This document shows, piece by piece, positions 17,067 to 26,624 of a DNA stretch of 64,000 nt (positions are counted from its first letter, which is position 1; every line of letters starts with the position of its first letter). Source of the stretch: Variovorax sp. YR216. Its GTDB lineage: Bacteria; Pseudomonadota; Gammaproteobacteria; Burkholderiales; Burkholderiaceae_C. The notes under the pieces are model-generated. The model had not been told where the DNA came from. It did not search any database and saw nothing but the letters and a program-made list of their open reading frames with translations. Both the position numbers and the translations under genes were made by a program. The stretch is taken from NCBI RefSeq assembly GCF_900107745.1, contig NZ_FNRO01000006.1, positions 62,001 to 126,000 on the forward strand, read 5' to 3'.

Positions 17067-17939
17067 TCAGCCGAAGCGCAGCGCGATCACACCCGCGACG
17101 AGCACCGCAGTGCCTGCCGCCCGATGGCGGCCGAAGGCCTCGCGCAGCCAGAGCGTGCCGATCAGCGCCGCGAACAGCACCGAGGTCTCGCGCAACGCCG
17201 CGACCGCCGCGACGGGCGCGCGCGTCATGGCCCAGAGCGCAATGCCGTAGCTGCCGACCGAGGCGAGCGTGCCGAGGCAGGCGATCTTCCAGCGCCCGGC
17301 CATGTACGCGAGCGCGGCACGTCCTTGCCCGGCGCCGCGGCGGCGCCACATCACCAGCAGCATGTAGGGGATGCCGTCGAACAGGAACAGCGTCGCGAGA
17401 TAGGCCGCTGCATTGCCCGATGTGCGCACCCCGAGGCCATCCACCACGGTGTAGACCGCGATGATCGCGGCGTTGCTCAGGGCGTAGCGCACCGCCTTGC
17501 CGCGATGCCCTTCGGCCGCATGCAGGCTCGCGGGGGAAAGACCCAGCAGGATCACGCCGGTGCAGATGGCCGCGACGCCGCCCCAGGCGACCGGCGAGAT
17601 GGATTCGCCGATCACTGCATGGCTGGAGAGGGCCACCAGCAGCGGGGCGCAGCCGCGCATCAGTGGATAGGTGAGGCTGAGGTCCCCGTGCTTGTAGGCG
17701 CCTGCGAGCGCGATGTAGTAGCCGATATGGACCAGCGTCGAGGTGACGATGTAGGGCCACGCCGCCGGCGGCGGCAGGCCGGTGATGGCCAGCATCGGCA
17801 CGGCGATGATGAAGCCGAGGCTGTGGATGAGTGCGGTATCGAGCGACTTGTCGGAAGCCGACTTGATCAGCGCGTTCCAGCTCGCATGCAGCAGCGCGCC
17901 GAACAGCACCGCCAGCACGATCGGGCCGGTGAGCGTCAC
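17067..17939 (-). CDS. EamA/DMT-family transporter in the phosphonate locus
   Basis: 290 residues from a GTG at 17939 that overlaps the stop of the HD-domain gene (GTGA). About ten hydrophobic segments form two EamA repeats, with the characteristic LTYPLMRGCAPLLVAL segment in the first half and ALRETSVLFAALIG in the second. DMT proteins export or import small metabolites across the inner membrane. Translational coupling to the PhnZ-like gene suggests a role in phosphonate or aminophosphonate movement, or in export of a by-product; the cargo is unknown. No good alternative start exists upstream. Confidence 0.8.
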   Translation of the reverse strand: MTLTGPIVLAVLFGALLHASWNALIKSASDKSLDTALIHSLGFIIAVPMLAITGLPPPAAWPYIVTSTLVHIGYYIALAGAYKHGDLSLTYPLMRGCAPLLVALSSHAVIGESISPVAWGGVAAICTGVILLGLSPASLHAAEGHRGKAVRYALSNAAIIAVYTVVDGLGVRTSGNAAAYLATLFLFDGIPYMLLVMWRRRGAGQGRAALAYMAGRWKIACLGTLASVGSYGIALWAMTRAPVAAVAALRETSVLFAALIGTLWLREAFGRHRAAGTAVLVAGVIALRFG

Positions 17940-18493
17940 GCGGGGACGGCCGTCATGCAGCGCCGGGCACGGGCCAGGTAGTGCGCCAGGTCGGGCGTGG
18001 CGTGGTTGCTCTTCTTGGCCTTGTCGTCCCACAGACGCAGACGGACCGCATCCTGCGCATGCGGGCGGCCAATGAACTCGCGCGCTTCGTCGCCCGAGAA
18101 CACGCCGCCTTGCAGCACCAGGCTGCGCCTGGAGTCCTCGGACAGCCCGGCCCAGTACGCGGGCCGCGTGGCGCACAGGTAGCGCTTGGCATCGACATGC
18201 CAGCGGATCGCGTCGAGAACGCGATCGGAGAAAACGCCGCGCAGGAAGGGCAGGGCGAAGAACTGGTGCATGTCGTCGATGCCGCGCAGCGACGGCGTCT
18301 CGCCCTGGTCGTTGAGCAGGTGGCCGAGATCGTGCAACAGGGCGGCGGTGACGAGCTCGTCGTCCGCGCCTTCCTCTTCGGCGAGATGCGCGCTTTGCAG
18401 CGCATGTTCGAGCTGGCTCACGGGTTCGCCGCTGTACTGGGCGTTGCCCTTGTCGCGGAACAGGATTTCGATGTCGTCGAGCGTCAGTGCCAC
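17936..18493 (-). CDS. PhnZ-like HD-domain protein, phosphonate-associated
   Basis: 185 residues. An N-terminal YSGEPVSQLEH segment (Tyr20, Glu23, Gln27, His30) matches the substrate and iron-binding start of PhnZ-type mixed-valent diiron oxygenases. The HD pair follows in HDLGH (about residues 54-58), with a further His in IRWHVDAKRY. PhnZ cleaves the C-P bond of (R)-2-amino-1-hydroxyethylphosphonate to glycine and phosphate, but needs the hydroxylase PhnY, which is not in this window. The gene lies 11 nt downstream of the GntR regulator of the AEP locus. The call as a phosphonate-associated HD oxygenase is strong at family level; the exact substrate is inferred. Confidence 0.8.
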   Translation of the reverse strand: MALTLDDIEILFRDKGNAQYSGEPVSQLEHALQSAHLAEEEGADDELVTAALLHDLGHLLNDQGETPSLRGIDDMHQFFALPFLRGVFSDRVLDAIRWHVDAKRYLCATRPAYWAGLSEDSRRSLVLQGGVFSGDEAREFIGRPHAQDAVRLRLWDDKAKKSNHATPDLAHYLARARRCMTAVPA

Positions 18494-18504
18494 GGTGTCC
18501 GCCT

Positions 18505-19242
18505 TCAGGCCATTGCGGTTTGACGAGATGCTGCCGCCGAGGTCGCGGCACCTTCGGCGAGCTTCTGCTCATGGTTGCGCAGCGTACGGTCGCGGCTGTT
18601 CATCACGTGCTGGAACATCGCCTGCCCGGCGGCCTCCGCGTCGCCGGCCGCGATCGCCTTGACGATCTGCCGATGCTCGCGGGAGTAGACCGCCATCGAT
18701 TCCCTGGTGAGGTTCTGCCGGCGGAACAGCGACAGCTCGTTGACCAGCTTGCGGTAGGTCGCAAGCAGCTTGTCGTTGCCCGCGAGCTCGAGCAGGCGGT
18801 CATGGAACTTGAGATTGAAGCGGTGGTAGTCCTGCGCGTTCTCGGCCTTCACCGCCTGCTCCATCGCATCGACGAGCTGGCGCAGTTCCTTGACCTGCGT
18901 GGCGTTGAGCGACTGCGCGAGCTTGCGGCCGACGTAGAGATCCATCGCGGCGCGCACCTCGAAGATCTGCAGCGCTTCCTCTATCGGCACGTCGCGCACG
19001 AACACGCCGCGGTTCTTCTCGGTGCGCACGAGACCGGCTTCCTCCAGCATCCGGAAGGCCTCGCGCACCGGGCCGCGCGAAACGCCCAGCTGATCGGCCA
19101 GGGTGGACTCGGTGAGCTTCGCACCGGAGGGCAGGTCGCCCGCCAGGATCATGCGTTCGATCTCGGTCTGCACCAGATTCGCGAGCGAGTTGCACTGAAG
19201 CTGTGCAATGGCGGGATGAGGAGAAATCTTCTTGCCGGGCAT
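18505..19242 (-). CDS. phnR: FCD-type GntR regulator of phosphonate utilisation
   Basis: 245 residues. The winged HTH includes AKLTESTLADQLGVSRGPVR, followed by an FCD domain with HRFNLKFHDRLLELAGN and a late SREHRQIVKAI. It belongs with the GntR proteins that accompany AEP transport genes in Burkholderiales. It is co-directional with the HD protein and DMT transporter and divergent from the AEP importer operon; the 162-bp intergenic region carries an inverted TTGTCTA/TAGACAA pair that is a good candidate operator. AEP or a breakdown product is the likely ligand. Confidence 0.82.
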   Translation of the reverse strand: MPGKKISPHPAIAQLQCNSLANLVQTEIERMILAGDLPSGAKLTESTLADQLGVSRGPVREAFRMLEEAGLVRTEKNRGVFVRDVPIEEALQIFEVRAAMDLYVGRKLAQSLNATQVKELRQLVDAMEQAVKAENAQDYHRFNLKFHDRLLELAGNDKLLATYRKLVNELSLFRRQNLTRESMAVYSREHRQIVKAIAAGDAEAAGQAMFQHVMNSRDRTLRNHEQKLAEGAATSAAASRQTAMA

Positions 19243-19272
19243 GGGTAAAAACTGTACGTTGCCGGGTGCAGA

Positions 19273-19303
19273 TTGTCTACGATCTGCAATCGACGATAGA
19301 CAA
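19273..19303. promoter_or_regulatory. Inverted repeat TTGTCTA-n17-TAGACAA, candidate PhnR operator
   Basis: Perfect 7-bp arms separated by 17 bp lie between the divergent regulator and the AEP binding-protein gene, 31 bp upstream of the regulator start. The centre-to-centre spacing of 24 bp is a little over two helical turns, which would place two half-sites on nearby faces. FCD GntR proteins often bind TTGTnnACAA-like elements. Confidence 0.5.
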
Positions 19304-19404
19304 AGCTGAGCGACTGGCCCCGATTTTGCTTCGCGGATGTGTCACGAGGATGACTTCTTCGCCCGGCACATTTCGGCCCACCTTTTGTCCGAGGAGTTCG
19401 CAAA

Positions 19405-20439
19405 ATGCACTACGCCAAAACCATCGTGGCCGCCTTGATCGGCCTGACCTGCGCGACCGGCGCACTGGCCCAGAAGACCCAGCTGACCGTCTACACCGCA
19501 CTGGAGACGGACCAGCTCAAGGCCTACCAGGAAGCCTTCAACAAGGTCAATCCCAACATCGAGATCAAGTGGGTCCGCGACTCCACCGGCGTGATCACCG
19601 CCAAGCTGCTCGCCGAGAAAGCGAACCCGCAGGCGGACGTCATCTGGGGCGTGGCCGCTTCGAGCCTCGCGCTGTTCGAGAAGAACGGCATGCTGGAGCC
19701 CTACGCGCCGCTGAACCTCGACGCGATCATGCCGCAGTACCGTGACAAGAAGTCGCCGCCGGCATGGTGGGGCATGGACGTGTTCGGCGCGACGGTGTGC
19801 TTCAACACCGTCGAAGCCAAGAAGAAGAACATCCCGGTGCCCACCACCTGGAAGGACCTGCTCAAGCCCGAGTACAAGGGCCAGATCGTGATGCCGAACC
19901 CGGCCTCATCGGGCACCGGCTACTTCGACGTCGCGGCGTGGCTGCAGATGTGGGGCGACGACGCCGGCAAGGGCGGCGGCTGGAAGTACATGGATGCGCT
20001 GCACGAGAACATCGCGCAGTACACGCACTCCGGCTCCAAGCCCTGCAACATGGCCGCCGCGGGCGAGTACGTGGCCGGCATCTCCTTCGAGTACCGCGGC
20101 CACACCAACAAGGCCAAGGGCGCGCCGATCGAACTCGTCTTCCCCAAGGAAGGCCTCGGCTGGGACCTCGAAGGCTTCGCGATCTACAAGGGCACGAAGA
20201 AGGAAGAGGCCGCGAAGAAGCTCGCCGACTGGGCATCGTCCAAGGACGCGATGCTGCTGTACGGCAAGAACTTCGCGATCACCGCGCAACCGGGCGTGGC
20301 TCCGAAGCTGGCGAACATTCCTGACGACTACGAAGCGCGCCTGATCAAGATGGACTTCGAGAAGTCGGCCGTCAACCGCGAGCGCATCCTCGCCGAATGG
20401 ACCCGGCGCTACGACGCCAAGAGCGAGGCGAAGAAGTGA
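19405..20439 (+). CDS. phnS: 2-Aminoethylphosphonate ABC transporter substrate-binding protein
   Basis: 344 residues with a Sec signal peptide (ends ATGALAQ, about residue 22). The mature protein is an iron/thiamine/polyamine-type binding protein beginning TQLTVYTALETDQLKAY, as in AEP-binding proteins. A segment near residues 165-180 (NPASSGTGYF) contributes phosphonate-binding hydroxyls in relatives. It is first in the importer operon, divergent from the regulator. An intergenic hairpin follows it, which could raise its level over the ATPase and permease. Confidence 0.88.
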   Translation: MHYAKTIVAALIGLTCATGALAQKTQLTVYTALETDQLKAYQEAFNKVNPNIEIKWVRDSTGVITAKLLAEKANPQADVIWGVAASSLALFEKNGMLEPYAPLNLDAIMPQYRDKKSPPAWWGMDVFGATVCFNTVEAKKKNIPVPTTWKDLLKPEYKGQIVMPNPASSGTGYFDVAAWLQMWGDDAGKGGGWKYMDALHENIAQYTHSGSKPCNMAAAGEYVAGISFEYRGHTNKAKGAPIELVFPKEGLGWDLEGFAIYKGTKKEEAAKKLADWASSKDAMLLYGKNFAITAQPGVAPKLANIPDDYEARLIKMDFEKSAVNRERILAEWTRRYDAKSEAKK

Positions 20440-20474
20440 GGCTCGTACCGGCGCGCGCCTTCGGCGTGGAGCGC

Positions 20475-20494
20475 AGCGCCGGTACGCCGGCGCT
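20475..20494 (+). other. Strong intercistronic hairpin between phnS and phnT
   Basis: An 8-bp perfect stem, AGCGCCGG/CCGGCGCT, with a TACG tetraloop followed by TTCTG. It lies 35 bp after the binding-protein stop and 25 bp before the ATPase ATG. Such stems often protect upstream mRNA or cause partial termination, giving more binding protein than membrane subunits. Confidence 0.55.
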
Positions 20495-20519
20495 TTCTGC
20501 GTTCCAGCCAGGAGCCAGG

Positions 20520-21608
<1,089 letters not shown>

Positions 21609-21611
21609 AGC

Positions 21612-21716
21612 CCACCCCCAGCCTCGCCCACTTCGTGTGGCTCTGCACCCCCTCAAGGGGGCGCACCCCTGCGGCCCGGCAAAGCCGGTTCCGCGGGTGC
21701 CTGCGGGCGTCCTGCG
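21612..21716. repeat. REP-like intergenic element with two hairpins inside the AEP operon
   Basis: The 123-bp gap between the ATPase and permease genes is filled by a structured element: CCCCC-TCAA-GGGGG at 21648-21661 and CCGGC-AAA-GCCGG at 21676-21688, the latter nested in outer GCGG/CCGC arms (21671-21694). The wording CTGCACCCCCTCAAGGGGGC followed by a CCTGCGGCCCGGC box resembles a dispersed intergenic element I associate with Comamonadaceae chromosomes. The family link is from memory and cannot be confirmed here. Confidence 0.55.
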
Positions 21717-21731
21717 TCAAGGCGTGGTGAC

Positions 21732-23432
21732 ATGGCCGCAATCCTTCCATCTTCCCCCGCGCGCTTGCGCATGCACTGGAGCGAGCGCGCGGCGCATCTC
21801 GCGCTGCTGGCGGTCGCGGCCTTCCTGCTCATCGGGCTGGTCTTTCCGTTGGGCGCCATCCTCTCGCAGGCGGTGCAGGGCGGCGAAGGCCACGCCGGCT
21901 GGGCCAACTTCACGTCGTACCTGGCTTCGCCGGCGCTCCTGAACAGCTTGTGGAACAGCGTCTGGGTGTCGGTGATGGTGACGCTGGTCGTCATCCCTCT
22001 GGCCTTCGCCTTCGCCTACGCACTCACGCGAAGCTGCATGCCGGCCAAGGGGTTGCTGCGCAGCATCACGCTGCTGCCGCTGCTCGCGCCTTCGCTGCTG
22101 TCGGCGATCTCACTGATCTACTGGTTCGGCAACCAGGGCGTGGCCAAGGCGTTCTGGCTGGGGCTCGGGTTTCCGGGCATCTACGGGCCGTCGGGCATCG
22201 TGCTCGCCGAGTGCTTTGCGACCTTTCCGCACGCGCTGATGATTCTGGTGACGGCACTGTCGCTGGCCGATGCGCGACTCTACGAAGCAGCCGATGCCAT
22301 GGGCACATCGACCGTGCGGCGCTTCTTCACGATCACGCTGCCCGGCGCGAAGTACGGGCTGATCTCGGCGGCGCTGGTGGTGTTCACGCTGGTCATCACC
22401 GACTTCGGCATTCCGAAAGTGGTCGGCGGCAACTTCAACGTGCTCGCGACCGACGTGTTCAAGCTGGTGATCGGGCAGCAGGACTTCCAGCGCGGCGCGG
22501 TGGTGGCGCTGCTGCTGCTCGCCCCGGCGGCCATCACCTTCGCGGTCGATCACTTCGTGCAGCGCAAGCAGACCGCGATGCTGACCGCGCGCGCCGTGGC
22601 GTACATGCCGCGGGCCTCGCGCGGCTTCGATGCGGCGATGACGGGCTACTGCATCTTCATCTGTGCGCTCATGCTCGCGATGTTCGGCATGGCGGTATTC
22701 GCGTCCTTCGTGACCTTGTGGCCCTACAACCTGACGCCGAGCCTGACGCACTACATCGCCGGCATCGTGGATGCGGAACTCGGCGATTCGGTCATCAACA
22801 GCCTGAAGCTGGCGGCCGGCACCGCCGTGTTCGGTACCGTGGTGGTGTTCGTCGGCGCGTACCTGCTGGAAAAGACACGCGGCATGGATTGGGCCCGCCC
22901 GCTGGTGCGCCTGATGGCGATGCTGCCGATGGCAGTGCCGGGGCTGGTTCTGGGGCTTGGCTACATCTTCTTCTTCAATGCGCCGGGAAATCCGCTCAAT
23001 GGGCTGTACCAGACGATGGCGATCCTGATCGTCTGCACCGTCGTGCACTTCTACACCACCGGGCATCTGACGATGGTGACCGCGCTGAAGGCGATCGACG
23101 CGGAGTTCGAGGCGGTGTCGGCATCGCTCAAGGTGCCGTTCCACGTCACGCTGCGTCGCGTGACGCTGCCGATCTGCCTGCCGGTGCTGCTGGACGTGTC
23201 GCGCTACTTCTTCATCAACGCGATGACCACGATCTCGGCGGTCGTCTTCCTCTATTCGCCCGACACCAAGCTGGCTTCCGTGGCCATCCTCAATCTCGAC
23301 GAGGCGGGCGAGATCGGCGCGGCCGCCGCGATGGCGGTGCTGATCGCTGCCGCCTCCACGGTCGTCACGCTGCTGTACCTGCTCGCGGGGCGCTGGATGG
23401 AGCGCCGCACCCAGGCGTGGCGGCAGCGCTGA
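21732..23432 (+). CDS. phnU: 2-Aminoethylphosphonate ABC transporter permease (double-length)
   Basis: 566 residues with about twelve membrane segments. Two EAA-type cytoplasmic loops are present, one around DAMGTSTVRRFFTITLPGAKYG (first half) and one around VSASLKVPFHVTLRRVTLPICLP (second half), so the two permease halves are fused in one chain as in FbpB/AfuB-like importers. It forms the complete pore with the upstream ATPase. The next gene starts 16 nt downstream. Confidence 0.9.
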   Translation: MAAILPSSPARLRMHWSERAAHLALLAVAAFLLIGLVFPLGAILSQAVQGGEGHAGWANFTSYLASPALLNSLWNSVWVSVMVTLVVIPLAFAFAYALTRSCMPAKGLLRSITLLPLLAPSLLSAISLIYWFGNQGVAKAFWLGLGFPGIYGPSGIVLAECFATFPHALMILVTALSLADARLYEAADAMGTSTVRRFFTITLPGAKYGLISAALVVFTLVITDFGIPKVVGGNFNVLATDVFKLVIGQQDFQRGAVVALLLLAPAAITFAVDHFVQRKQTAMLTARAVAYMPRASRGFDAAMTGYCIFICALMLAMFGMAVFASFVTLWPYNLTPSLTHYIAGIVDAELGDSVINSLKLAAGTAVFGTVVVFVGAYLLEKTRGMDWARPLVRLMAMLPMAVPGLVLGLGYIFFFNAPGNPLNGLYQTMAILIVCTVVHFYTTGHLTMVTALKAIDAEFEAVSASLKVPFHVTLRRVTLPICLPVLLDVSRYFFINAMTTISAVVFLYSPDTKLASVAILNLDEAGEIGAAAAMAVLIAAASTVVTLLYLLAGRWMERRTQAWRQR

Positions 23433-23448
23433 ACCCTTTTCCGACAAC

Positions 23449-24573
23449 ATGAGCAATACAACGAACTTCGATCTGATCGTCGTCGGCGCCGGTATCGTCG
23501 GCCTGGCACATGCGTACACCGCGGCCCAGCGCGGCCTGAAGGTGTGCGTGGTGGAGAAGGACGCGGCCTGCATCGGCGCGTCGATCCGCAACTTCGGCTT
23601 CGTCACCGTCACCGGACAGGGCGCGGGCGACACCTGGCGCCGCGCACGTCGCGCGCGCGAAGTCTGGGGCGACGTGGCGCCGCAGGCGGGCATCGATGTC
23701 ATCCATCGTGGCCTCTACCTGACAGCGTTTCGTCCAAAGGCATTGGCGGTACTCGAAGCGTTCATGGGCACCCCGATGGCCGAGGGTTGCGAGCTGCTGG
23801 GCATCGATGAGGCCGCGCGCCGGGCGCCGGTGCTCCAGTTGGAGGGCGCGCAGGCAGTGCTCTACAGCCCGCACGAAGCGCGCGTCGAATCGCGCACCGC
23901 GATCGGCCTGCTCGCGAAGTGGCTCGCCGAGGCCAAGGGCGTGACGTTCCGGTTCGGTGAGCAGGTGCTCGAAGTCGCGACGCCGCGCGTACGCACCTCG
24001 CGCGCCACGCTGCACGCGGACCGCGTCGCGGTGTGCACGAACATCGAGCTCGGCGGCCTCTTCGCGGAGCGGCTTGCGCCGCACAACCTGCGGTTGTGCC
24101 AACTCAACATGCTGCGCGTCCGCCCGCCCGAGGGCTTCCGCCTGCCGGGCTCGGTCATGGCCGACCTCAGCCTCGTGCGCTACCTCGGCTACAGCGAGCT
24201 GCCTGCGGCCACGGCGCTGCGTGCGCAACTCGAAGCGGAAGAGGGCGAATCGCTCGCCAACGGCATTCACCTGATCGTGGTGCAGAGCGCCGACGGCTCG
24301 CTGGTGGTCGGCGATTCGCATCACTACGGCCCGGTGGTCGAGCCCTTTGCCGACACGCGGGTGGACGACCTCATCCTGCGCCACATGCAGGAAACGCTCA
24401 AGCTGCCGGACTACACCGTGACCCAACGCTGGGTGGGCACCTATCCCTCATCACCGACGACCGACTGCCTGATCGACGCGCCGGACGCCGCCACGCGGCT
24501 CGTCCTCGTGACCAGCGGCACCGGCGCCAGCACTGCCTTCGGCATTGCCGAGGACGTCTTCGCCGGCTGGTAG
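23449..24573 (+). CDS. FAD-dependent oxidoreductase of phosphonate loci (glycine-oxidase-like)
   Basis: 374 residues of the DAO/glycine-oxidase fold. The FAD Rossmann motif VVGAGIVGLAHA is at residues 11-22 with the adenosine-binding Glu in VVEKD; GASIRNFGFV is the substrate-side segment typical of the phosphonate-associated subgroup; TSGTGASTAFG near the C-terminus contacts FAD. Members next to PhnX have been linked to oxidative deamination of AEP or N-methylated AEP to phosphonoacetaldehyde. Here it sits between the AEP permease and PhnX, and no PhnW transaminase is present in the window, so it likely supplies the PhnX substrate. Confidence 0.82.
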   Translation: MSNTTNFDLIVVGAGIVGLAHAYTAAQRGLKVCVVEKDAACIGASIRNFGFVTVTGQGAGDTWRRARRAREVWGDVAPQAGIDVIHRGLYLTAFRPKALAVLEAFMGTPMAEGCELLGIDEAARRAPVLQLEGAQAVLYSPHEARVESRTAIGLLAKWLAEAKGVTFRFGEQVLEVATPRVRTSRATLHADRVAVCTNIELGGLFAERLAPHNLRLCQLNMLRVRPPEGFRLPGSVMADLSLVRYLGYSELPAATALRAQLEAEEGESLANGIHLIVVQSADGSLVVGDSHHYGPVVEPFADTRVDDLILRHMQETLKLPDYTVTQRWVGTYPSSPTTDCLIDAPDAATRLVLVTSGTGASTAFGIAEDVFAGW

Positions 24574-24584
24574 CACCGAACACC

Positions 24585-25400
24585 ATGAACCAACATCCAG
24601 ACAAACTTCAGGCCGTCGTCTTCGACTGGGCCGGCACGATCATCGACTTCGGCTCCTGCGCACCGATGGGTGCGTTCGTTCGCCTGTTCGAGAAGTTCGG
24701 CATCGACATCAGCATTGCCGAAGCACGCGGGCCGATGGGCCTCGCCAAGTGGGACCACATCAAGGCGCTGAGCGAGCTGCCGCGCGTGGCCGCGCAGTGG
24801 GAGGCGAATTACGGCAAGGCCTTTGCCAATGCCGACATCGATCATCTGTACGAAGTCTTCACCCCGATGAACGCGGCGGTGGTGCCCGACTTCTGCGACT
24901 TCATTCCCGGCGCGCTGGAAACCGTGAAGGCGGTGCGCCGGCGCGGCCTCAGGATCGGATCGACCACCGGCTACAACCGGCCCATCATGGAGGTGGTCAC
25001 GAAGATCGCGTCCGAGGGCGGCTACGTGCCTGACAACCTCGTGTGCGCCGGCGACCTCGCCGCCGGCCGGCCGACGCCTCTGATGATGTATCGCACCTTC
25101 GCCGATCTCGGCGTCTGGCCGCCGTACACGGTGGTCAAGGTCGACGACACCGGCGTGGGACTGCAGGAAGGCATCAATGCAGGGACATGGACCGTCGGGC
25201 TCTCGATCAGCGGCAACGCGGCCGGCCTCACGCTCGCCGAGTGGCAGGCCCTCGATGCCCCGGGCCAGCAGGCGGTGCGCGATCGCGCGACCGCCGAACT
25301 GGAGGCGGCCGGCGCGCACTACGTGATCGACAGCGTGGCCGACCTGATGCCGGTGCTCGACGACATCGAGGCGCGCCTGGCGCGGGGCGAAAGGCCTTGA
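24585..25400 (+). CDS. phnX: Phosphonoacetaldehyde hydrolase (phosphonatase)
   Basis: 271 residues of the HAD superfamily. VVFDWAGTIID supplies the nucleophilic Asp (first D) with the WA pair characteristic of phosphonatase; the cap-domain Schiff-base Lys lies in MGLAKWDHI; KVDDTGVGLQEG holds the later HAD acidic motif. It hydrolyses phosphonoacetaldehyde to acetaldehyde and phosphate. It follows the oxidase by 11 nt and ends the AEP operon. Confidence 0.95.
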   Translation: MNQHPDKLQAVVFDWAGTIIDFGSCAPMGAFVRLFEKFGIDISIAEARGPMGLAKWDHIKALSELPRVAAQWEANYGKAFANADIDHLYEVFTPMNAAVVPDFCDFIPGALETVKAVRRRGLRIGSTTGYNRPIMEVVTKIASEGGYVPDNLVCAGDLAAGRPTPLMMYRTFADLGVWPPYTVVKVDDTGVGLQEGINAGTWTVGLSISGNAAGLTLAEWQALDAPGQQAVRDRATAELEAAGAHYVIDSVADLMPVLDDIEARLARGERP

Positions 25401-25413
25401 CCGGGTTTCGGGG

Positions 25414-26610
25414 CTACAGCCCGAGCACGTGCTTGGCGACGATGTTGCGCTGGATCTCGTTGCTCCCGCCGTAGATCGACATTGCGCGCCGCCAGAAGTA
25501 GTTGGGCGGCGCATTGCGCACGCTGGCTTCGATGCCTTCGAGATGGCCTTCGCCGCGCGTCTGCGCCGGATCGAGCACCTGGCCGGCCGGGCCTGCCGCT
25601 TCGAAGATCAGCTCGGTGATGCGCTGGCCGATCTCGGTGCCGCGGATCTTGAGCGCCGAGGCCAGCCCGGCGCCTGGCGAACTGCCCGAGCCCATGCTCG
25701 ACAGCGCACGCAAGGTGGTCACTTCGAGCGCCTTCAGCTGCGCCTCGATGGCCGAGACCTTCGCGCGGAACACCGGGTCCTCGAGCAGTGGCCGGCCGCG
25801 TTGGCGAACTTCGGAGGCCATGCGGCGCAGGCGCCGCAGCGCGAAAGTGGAGAAGCCGATGTTCGAGTTCTCGACCCGCTCGTGCTCGAGCAGGAACTTG
25901 GCGTAGCTCCAGCCGCGCCCCTCTTCGCCGACGAGGTTGGCCTTGGGGACCTTCACGTCGCTCAGGAACACCGCGTTGAATGAATGCGTGCCTTCGAGCA
26001 TCGGGATCGGCTGCACCACGATGCCGGGCGACTTCATGTCGATCAGCAGGAAGGAGATGCCGTTCTGCGCCTTGGCCTCGCGGCTGGTGCGCACGAGGCA
26101 GAACATCCAGTCCGCATGGTGCGCGTACGAGGTCCAGATCTTCTGGCCGTTGACGAGGTAGTGATCGCCGCGGTCCTCCGCGCGCGTGGCCAGCGAGGCA
26201 AGGTCCGATCCCGAGGCCGGCTCGGAGTAGCCCTGGCACCACCAGACGGTCGATTCGCGGATGCCGGCCAGGTGCTGCTGCTTCTGCGCCTCGCTGCCGA
26301 AGTTGAAGATCACCGGCCCCACCATGCGCGGCCCGAAGGGCTGGATCGTCGGGCAGTTCAGCTCGGCGCTGATGGTTTCGAAGATGTAGCGCTGCGTGGC
26401 GTTCCAGCCGGGGCCCCCCTGGGCGACGGGCCAGGTGTAGGCATGCCAGCCGCGCCGGCCGAGGATCTGCTGCCAGCGCATGAAGTCCTCGCGATGGAGG
26501 TGCAGGTCGTGCTCGACGCGCCGCGCGATGTCCTGCGGCAGGTTCTCGGTGATGAAGGCGCGCACTTCGTCGGCAAACGCCTGCTCCTCTTGGGTGAAGG
26601 CCAGTTCCAT
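25414..26610 (-). CDS. Acyl-CoA dehydrogenase (large-subunit, PimC-like type)
   Basis: 398 residues. It has the characteristic WWCQGYSEPASGSDLASL segment, the flavin/substrate region NGQKIWTSYAH, and the C-terminal SIYGGSNEIQRNI. It resembles acyl-CoA dehydrogenases that work on dicarboxylic, cyclic or branched acyl-CoAs, and it is a clear paralogue of the protein at 47648 in the same region. The gene forms a minus-strand pair with a VOC protein gene upstream (14 nt gap) and converges on phnX. Confidence 0.85.
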   Translation of the reverse strand: MELAFTQEEQAFADEVRAFITENLPQDIARRVEHDLHLHREDFMRWQQILGRRGWHAYTWPVAQGGPGWNATQRYIFETISAELNCPTIQPFGPRMVGPVIFNFGSEAQKQQHLAGIRESTVWWCQGYSEPASGSDLASLATRAEDRGDHYLVNGQKIWTSYAHHADWMFCLVRTSREAKAQNGISFLLIDMKSPGIVVQPIPMLEGTHSFNAVFLSDVKVPKANLVGEEGRGWSYAKFLLEHERVENSNIGFSTFALRRLRRMASEVRQRGRPLLEDPVFRAKVSAIEAQLKALEVTTLRALSSMGSGSSPGAGLASALKIRGTEIGQRITELIFEAAGPAGQVLDPAQTRGEGHLEGIEASVRNAPPNYFWRRAMSIYGGSNEIQRNIVAKHVLGL

Positions 26611-26624
26611 CTTGTGTCTCCTTT

